A stretch of 64,000 nt of DNA from NCBI RefSeq assembly GCF_012489685.1, contig NC_080042.1, positions 63,783,633 through 63,847,632 of the forward strand. Reading direction: 5' to 3'. Position 1 is the stretch's first letter; every line of letters starts with the position of its first letter. The notes under the pieces are model-generated. The model did no database searches. It was given only the letters and a program-made list of their open reading frames with translations, and was not told the origin of the DNA. The position numbers were made by a program, and so were the translations under genes. The stretch is from Lotus japonicus (lineage: Eukaryota; Streptophyta; Magnoliopsida; Fabales; Fabaceae). Positions 57,562 through 64,000 of this stretch are shown in pieces.

Positions 57562-57648
57562 TGTGGTGGTCCCAAACCTTATAGTGTCGTCCGTACTGGC
57601 AGTACAAATCTTGTCAGAACCAGAGGGAAGGGTAAAGTCACTCACAAC
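57562..57648 (-). pseudogene. Relic WD-repeat exon, unit 2
   Basis: After an acceptor TGAACAG, the minus strand reads VVSDFTLPSGSDKICTASTD and DTIR, then after a one-base shift VWDHHTRKN. It is a single WD40-like blade with a frameshift at the same place as unit 1, so it was already broken before the duplication. Confidence 0.5.
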
Positions 57649-58191
57649 CTGTTCATTCAACAAACAACAATTCATTAATACAAGGGAGTGAAAGAGGAGA
57701 AAGGGCAATCTCAGAATAAGTGTGCTACCGTAAAGAAATCACAAAGAGAGAGGGAGCTATTGAAGTAGGAGAAAGAAGAGTATAACGAGAGAATTGTGAT
57801 GATGGATAAAAGAGTCTGAGTTAAGAAAAGATTACCTGTTGGGGGTTAAAACGCCGAGAGAAAGAAGGAAGTGAGGAAGGGGGGAGAAGAAATGGATGAG
57901 GGTTTATCAGCTTGGCTGAGAAACAAAAAGGGGGCGAGGGGGGGGTGAACTTGAGCAGGAAATTTTTCCAGTAAGAAAGGAAATTATTTTGAATGAATTA
58001 AAAAATTGAAGAGGTAAGAAGTAAGTGGGAAAGGAACAAAAGTAGGAGTTGAGAGAGAGAAATGACATGTGCAAAACTAACTGTTTAGATGCATTTAGGC
58101 GGGGGCAAAAATCATGAGAAACATGTGGCAAGGATAGATATATCTTTTATAATAAGGTAAATTGATGTGTATGTGCAGAGATATTGCAGCT

Positions 58192-61100
58192 TCATGACAC
58201 TATGTTCTCTGGTGTTATTGCGCCATAGACTCTATCTGTGGCCTTATTTGCCTGAATGTGGTGTCCGAAATATAAAACATGTCAGAACCTGCATCACAAA
58301 AATGAAAGATGAAGGAGATTACAAAGAAAAAAAATTTTGAAAGCTTCATCTCCTTCTCCCAATCAATACGCATAGTAATGATCATTAGGGAAAATACTTG
58401 AACAATGAGTGCACAAATTATCCCCAGTCACAGCCCCTATTTAACAGGCCAACTATGCTACAAAAGAATGAACCATTTTTTTACCTTGTCTCCAACATGA
58501 AATACAAAAGCTACCACAATAGCTGATGGATTTCTGACTAAATAGTATGTCCCTAGATTCACAAATGCACCAATATTTTGCCAACCGCATCCTCTTGCAG
58601 TTCCTGAATTAAGGTTGACATAGCAAAGAAATAATATCACTTGTAATGTTATAATAGCTTCGTTTTTTTAAATGGTACCAGTGGAATAGCTATCACACAC
58701 CATAGAGCTTGCAGTATTTAAGTGAACTCCACGGTAAGTCTTTCTTTCTACGATATCCTTTTCTCTCTGAATCACTAGTAAGTTAAAAAAAAAAAAAATA
58801 TGTCATCTAGTTCATGCTTGTGCTGAGTGCAAGAATGAAATGTCGGCCCTATAGAAAAATGACTATTAACAAGCTAGCCCTGCTCAAGTTTTATTTGTCA
58901 CTATATATGTTATTCACATTCACATATTTATGTAATATGCATTATGACAAACTCAGAAAATCAAATCAAATCTCACAATTGTTTGAATGAACACATACTT
59001 ATATCTGTGTTACTTTATTTTCATACACATACTTTCCACTTCCTCTGCCTGTCTTGTTCATTCCTTAAATAGGAAAGCCTTCTTTTACATTTTAGCTACT
59101 TAGTGTTTGATAAATGGTGACTAGAAAACAAAAATCAAGCCACCTGGTAAACAAGCAATTGAACATTTTTTGGGTGAAAAAATTAACTAGCTACAAATTG
59201 ATACAGAGAACAGAAATATTACTTACTTAAATTTTTTTTTGAAATAATCAGAAAATTAATGTAACAATACATAATTTTCACGATTTCTACCAATCCACAC
59301 TCCTTTTAAGAACTTCATCCAGCCCTCTTAGCATCTATCAAATGGTAACAGAGAGGTTATATGCAAACAGAGATATATTAGATCCTAAGGAGAAGACCGA
59401 GTATTGTCCTTTAAGCCAAAATTTCACAAAAGAACAATAACCTAAGATGAAGATAGAGAGGCTCAGATTAGCATTTCGGCACATTCTTCATTGCAACAAC
59501 AACCCATGTCTCAAAAAGAACTTGGTGCGCAAAATATTGTCGCAGCTCATGCCAATTATACTCTCATCATCAGCAACTCCACTTCAAATTAACTCAATTC
59601 ACTTCCCTTCTCAATCTATGATATGAAAAACATTGTTTTTTAAAAAAACTTCATTGAAGAGAAAATCAGACAAAATACATGTGAATTTTTGGATTTCACA
59701 AACCTAATCAGACAAAATCATATACTACGATAAATGACGAACAATTTTGAGTCATAGTGCTTTTAAGTCATAGCTCCACTCCAATATAGACAATAAATGA
59801 AAATTAAAAGAGGAAATAGGGAAAAACCTGAAAGAACGCATTGGAATACGTATAGAAAGTTAGATACAGCAAGAATTGGCATCAAAGTTGCGACATATTT
59901 GGCCATTTCTTCTGTATTGCTATATGCATAGCCCCAGATATTGCATATTCGTATCATCAGAATTCCAACTAAGATACTCTCGATAATGCCAATCACTATG
60001 ACAACACACACTTTTAATTGTGCTGCACGTGGATGACCAGCTCCAAGTTCATTTGAGACTCGAGTGCTGCAAGAATATCATACAAAGCATTAATGGGACT
60101 TCGTACACCAAATCTAGATGGAAATTGCAAAAATGAAATTAGAAAGAAACTCAATGTCTGATAGGTGTAAGCTCAGGGAAATCCTTACCTTATAGCTCCA
60201 CTGAGTCCGAAGGGAATCATCCAAGCAATTGATGTTGTACTCAAGCTGACAAAAGCTCACAGGTCACCGACAATATGTAGATCAAAATATGAAAAAATGT
60301 GAAAAGCATCCAAATATTAAACCAACCAGATAGAAAGCACTGATGTTTCCAACTTTGGATTTGGAAAAAGACCGGAAAGGAGAATCATCATTTCAAACGA
60401 CCACATTTCCAAGCTGTTCACCATAATAAAAATTGAAAACGGCAATACAGCATTAGGATCTCAGAGAGAAAAGAATGAGTATTGTTAAGAAAAGTAGCAA
60501 CTAACAATACAGTAAATATTGGTCTATTTTAGGTTGTATTGATGTGTGTTAGAACGAAATTACAATCCATAGCAGCTGAAGGAATGGCAAGGCTCAGGAA
60601 CGTGGGGGTGTTGTGCAGTGCCTCTTTAGAAAACCCAATCCATGTTTTTTACATGAAGGAGAAAACTCAACATAGAGTGAGAGTATGGTAACAGTCACAC
60701 AGTAAGATATACAATTTTCTATGGCAGCTCCTCTGTACCCTAATCCAGACTTGAATACCACGATCGAACATATAAAAAAGTGTAGTAAAGTTGTCACTCC
60801 TGAGCTGAGCATCATTGGAAATACAATATTTTGGGTTTGTAAGAACATGTTGAGGCACTGTAAAAGACCATAACCAAAAAGGCTAGGAACCATTAACTTA
60901 GCATAGTTTCCAGCAGCTGAAGATATTTCAGGATCTTGGCCAAGGAAAGTAAGAATGGATCTTGTGTTTACCCAAATAATTGCAAGTGGAATGCTTACAA
61001 TCATCAGAATGAACATTGCCTTCTGCATGTGTATGCCTAAATTGTGATACTGCTTGGCTCAATATGGCTGGCCACATAAGGTGTCTACGGCACTCGCCAT

Positions 61101-62185
61101 TCCTAGCTGTGTTAACCAAAAAAATTAGGCAAAGAGCTGTAAAATAACCGTGACCACACTCCATTGCGGGCAAATCAGCTGTTTTCTTGAAAAGATTTTG
61201 CGATTTATAGGTTAAACATGAAACCCGTCACACACTCTGACACTCACAACCATTGATATCAGTTCATCTTAGCAGCTTTATTTTAAACTAATTGTATTGA
61301 CTTTCTCTGCTATATATATCTTCTCCGGTAAATCTTAGTTCCAAAATGTTAGTGACCTACATTCTACAAAAGTAAGCTAACAAAATAATGAAAAGAAAAC
61401 TTTATCAGCAGAGCATCTTTTTATTACATTCCATGAAATTTTTTAACACGGAATTATGAAAAAGAGGCTTGCATTTATGAGAGTGTGGAAAATGAGTGTA
61501 TAAACTCTCGGTAAGACTGTCAAGAAAAATAGTCCACAGAGCTATCTAATATCTATAATCTATCCCAACCGACCAACACAAATCTGAGAATCCTATTGTT
61601 TATAAGGGTACTAGATATCAATCTTAAGTGGGAGGTTAAGGAAAACCGAACTCACCAATAAAGTAAAACCTACTACCTCCCTTCCTTATTAACTGTCAAC
61701 TTTGAAGAAAAAAATTTGTTCCTATATATTTGTCCACTTAGAGTTTCAAGAAAGCATTAAATGATGTTTTTCCAAGAAATTCCCTTGCAAGAACAATAAA
61801 TGAGGAAAGATAAAATGCATTCTAAAGATTGAAATAGGAAAACAAATAATACTTTCATGAAAATCGACCAAATTACTTGCACTTTTTAATATGTGTGTTT
61901 CTTCTCTCTGGACAGTTATATAGGAACGGAGGTAGTATCACAGATGCAAAAGAAGTGGCCATGGAAGCACCAGAGAGAGCAAACTCGCTGAGATGTCCAA
62001 CAAACATGACAGATATAACATTAAGGCAATAATTTAGGAGGCTCACAGATATTAAAGGTCCTGCTAGCCATAACTGCTTCCTCACTTCTACGAAAACTTC
62101 TGTTCTTTATGTTGCCCTTGACATAGTCTGCTTTACATCTACCATGAATTCATCTTGCCCTGAGCTTTGAATCAAGGGGAGACCG
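58192..62185 (-). pseudogene. MATE transporter E, pseudogene with full exon set
   Basis: Exons, 5' to 3': exon 1 about 62185-61656 (interrupted by a Stowaway element 61935-61673), then 61106-60564, 60413-60327, 60245-60189, 60066-59828, 58603-58485, 58436-58350 and 58251-58192. Lesions: the usual start region is replaced; TGA within GQPY*AKQY in exon 2; a 1-base deletion in a T-run near 60645 shifts the frame; a 1-base deletion at the exon 2 donor; TGA in exon 7 (GL*LG); the exon 7 donor is AT instead of GT. Exons 3-6 and 8 are open ([37 protein letters not shown]). Intron 1 is close to that of MATE A. It cannot encode a transporter. Confidence 0.9.
61673..61935. mobile_element. Stowaway-type MITE in exon 1 of MATE E
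   Basis: The ends ctacctccctt...aactgtc and the reverse-complemented right end ctacctccgttcctatataa match the Tc1/mariner-related Stowaway pattern. The target duplication is TA (61671-61672 and 61936-61937). Removing 263 bp plus one TA joins aaaaccta with tcacagatg and regenerates the normal exon 1 layout seen in the paralogs. No coding capacity. Confidence 0.88.
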
Positions 62186-62459
62186 GAGAGATGCCTTTTC
62201 GTAAGTCTGTCTTCTTAGTTGCAAAGGGAGAGACACAAAGTTTTCTCACGGTTGATAAACCAAAACCTTATCCTTCAAGTACGGAGGAGTATTTTTTGCC
62301 TTGAACAAACTCTCAACATGTAGTCCTATGAATGGGGAAAAAAGTGCTAATAAATGTTAATTTCACCTCTTGAATAAGTCTTTAATTAATGCAGTGGTGA
62401 GAGTTTATATTGCAGTTTTTTAAACCAAAAGACTGATATCATGAAAACTAGATTACTTA

Positions 62460-62760
62460 AACTCTTATATCTTTTGTTTGTCTCTTCCATCGGACTTCCG
62501 TTCAAGAATATCTAAGCAATGATTGTGTGAGCCAGTAAATGCAGAAATTAGCACCAAAGGAGGAAAAAAAAAACTGTGTACTGGGTTTGTAGGGAATTTT
62601 AATTGTGCATAGAAGAAAAACATTGGCAGAAAGGCTATAAGTAAGTTCCAAAATAATGGACTGGCACAGGGGTATATTGACAAACATGATAACCACAAAC
62701 CCAATGGCTCTCTACACATAGATGCTAATCATATTGACTTTGATTTTCCTATCTAATTGC
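62460..62760 (-). pseudogene. MATE relic upstream of E
   Basis: The minus strand from 62719 reads MCREPLGLWLSCLSIYP, and further on LLIAFLPMFFFYAQLKF. These are the counterparts of the relic at 26375-26200 upstream of B (CRKPLWLS, AQLKFLQTQ). Frames are broken. Confidence 0.5.
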
Positions 62761-63590
62761 ATGTTTGGTTTGGCGTCAGAGCCAACGCAAACGTGATTTC
62801 ACGTATCTCAAGGCACCAACGAAGAAGTTAGAATTTGCCACGTTGAGTTTAACGTGATTGATCAGAGAAGCCGGATTTTTACACGTTGGCTTCAAAATGG
62901 ATCCACATTGGGTTCAACGGAAATCCAAGCGCACACCATATAGGGAACCAAATAGTATATAATAACAAAAGAAAACCATGTAAAAGAGAAAATCATGTCA
63001 ACATACCAATACAATGTAAAGCAGTAACATCATTGCATAGCTGCTTCTTTGCTTCACCATATGCCCATTGTGGCTACTTTCTCACTCACACAGCTGCCAA
63101 AACTAAAAAAAGAAATGCAATGAGATTGAGGAGTAAATTCACCATTACATGACTACAGAAGAAATTAATAGTAGCAATACCCATTTACGCGCTCTGAAAA
63201 TACAGTGGAGATTGAAAGAACCTGAGAGAGAGCGATGAAGTGAGAGTAAGAAATTGGAAGAGCAATGAATGGAGGTTGCAGAGCGATGAAAGAAAGAGCG
63301 AAAGAATGAAAATCAGTAGCTTTTCCCAGCAATTCATAACGGATGCTATTATCAATTGATATTTTTCATGGTCATGAATAATGATTCATTGGCTGTTTGG
63401 CAATTTGGCTACAAAAATTTAGCTTAATAGATTTCTGGCTCTTTTAATTTGTGATATGTGTATTTTTGGTCCCTAATTTTTTCAAATTAATAAGCCTCTC
63501 TACTTTTAAATTTAAGGCTCTCAATTTTTATATCCATAAAATTATCATGTTCTTTTTCATTTCAAATATTTTAGGGTTTATGATGTGTAT
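62761..63590. other. Upstream flank of MATE E, end of duplication unit 2
   Basis: From about 62940 this is paralogous to 49440-49860 and then to 50406-50470 and 51413-51480 of unit 1. The block 62761-62935 has no counterpart there. No gene seen. Confidence 0.5.
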
Positions 63591-63930
63591 TTTTTCGGAA
63601 ATCTAAATATATTTGTTATGAGGTAAGGGACTAAGCACAGAATTAGAATTAGCCAAAGTTGTGCAACTGGGGACTAAGCTCATAAAACAGAAAATAAAGA
63701 CCTAGTAAAAAGACAGACTAACAAAGGGGATAACAAAAATAAAAATCTTCATGTATACTACATGGATGGAAACCAAATTCTCGCTATAGTTCAGGGACGA
63801 AAATGGTCAAAGGATGAAAACCAACAGGTTTATCAAGTTAAGAGATGAAAGTCACCAAAATTTTAGTATAGGATGGAAACCAAATCTCGCTATAGTTCAG
63901 GGACGAAAAACTTACTTAACCCTTTAATCA
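63591..63930. repeat. Unclassified repeat with an internal direct duplication
   Basis: The block ggatggaaaccaaat.ctcgc plus tatagttcagggacgaaaa occurs at about 63764-63803 and 63873-63909. The right side ends cttacttaaccct. Such ends resemble Mutator-like foldback termini of legumes, but the left end was not found. Confidence 0.35.
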
Positions 63931-64000
63931 ATGCATCCTAATAATATCTCCATTATATTAAAAACGCAATAAACATACATAATTATGCTTAAAAATTTGT

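Larger units (their letters stand above)
53055..63590. repeat. Segmental duplication, unit 2
   Basis: Same order and orientation as 41405-51480: shared left flank, MED25, WD-repeat relic, MATE pseudogene, upstream flank. It keeps the MATE 5' region that unit 1 lost. It has an extra 53821-54222 stretch downstream of MED25, and a Stowaway insertion in the MATE first exon. Confidence 0.85.

Noticed and set aside
1..64000. tRNA, rRNA or microRNA genes
   Set aside because: No tRNA-like box motifs or rRNA sequence were recognised; the many hairpins seen belong to foldback transposons.

Overview
This is plant nuclear DNA, most likely from a eudicot and plausibly a legume. The pointers are AT-rich intergenic sequence, spliced genes with GT-AG introns, DETOXIFICATION-type MATE transporters, a plant MED25 coding sequence, and dense plant transposons (Ty1/copia, Ty3/gypsy, CACTA, Mutator-like foldback elements, Stowaway, LINE relics). 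The legume guess rests on the general look of the repeats; the species cannot be fixed from the sequence.

Left part (1-18.3 kb): a transposon nest. An old plus-strand LTR element (LTR about 2474-2876 continuing at 12443-12550, gag start near 16.9 kb) was split twice. A Ty3/gypsy element of 9.56 kb with 3.1-kb LTRs (2877-12437, 5-bp target duplication gaacc) sits in its LTR. A 4.28-kb CACTA element (12568-16849, target duplication gag) sits just behind its primer-binding area. The gypsy element has lost almost all of pol, and each LTR carries an alternating 19/25-bp satellite array. The CACTA element appears to carry exon pieces of an unidentified host gene. Mutator-like foldback elements with 9-bp target duplications flank the nest.

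Middle and right (18.5-63.6 kb): five MATE genes in tandem, all on the minus strand with the same eight-exon layout. A (18547-21221, 465 aa predicted), B (23023-25853, 482 aa) and C (31299-34245, 486 aa) can be spliced into open frames. D (46.7-49.2 kb) and E (58.2-62.2 kb) are pseudogenes with many lesions. Older MATE relics lie upstream of most copies. A nearly intact Ty1/copia element with identical LTRs and two in-frame stops lies at 35104-40315.

D and E belong to a 10-kb tandem segmental duplication (about 41.4-51.5 kb and 53.05-63.6 kb). Each unit also holds one intronless but fully open MED25 (PFT1) coding sequence: 43165-45642 (825 aa) and 54576-57074 (832 aa). These look like a retroposed MED25 that later duplicated with its MATE neighbour. 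The second copy ends in a LINE-like tail with a poly(A) tract. Each unit also carries a relic WD-repeat exon. Because genes and flanks are duplicated, the paralogous copy often shows the empty site of a transposon, which lets several insertions be defined exactly.

Functionally, the MATE proteins would be 12-helix proton-coupled exporters of small organic compounds. MED25 is the Mediator subunit that links jasmonate, light and stress transcription factors to RNA polymerase II. Nothing in the sequence shows that the two families work together; their linkage is explained by duplication.
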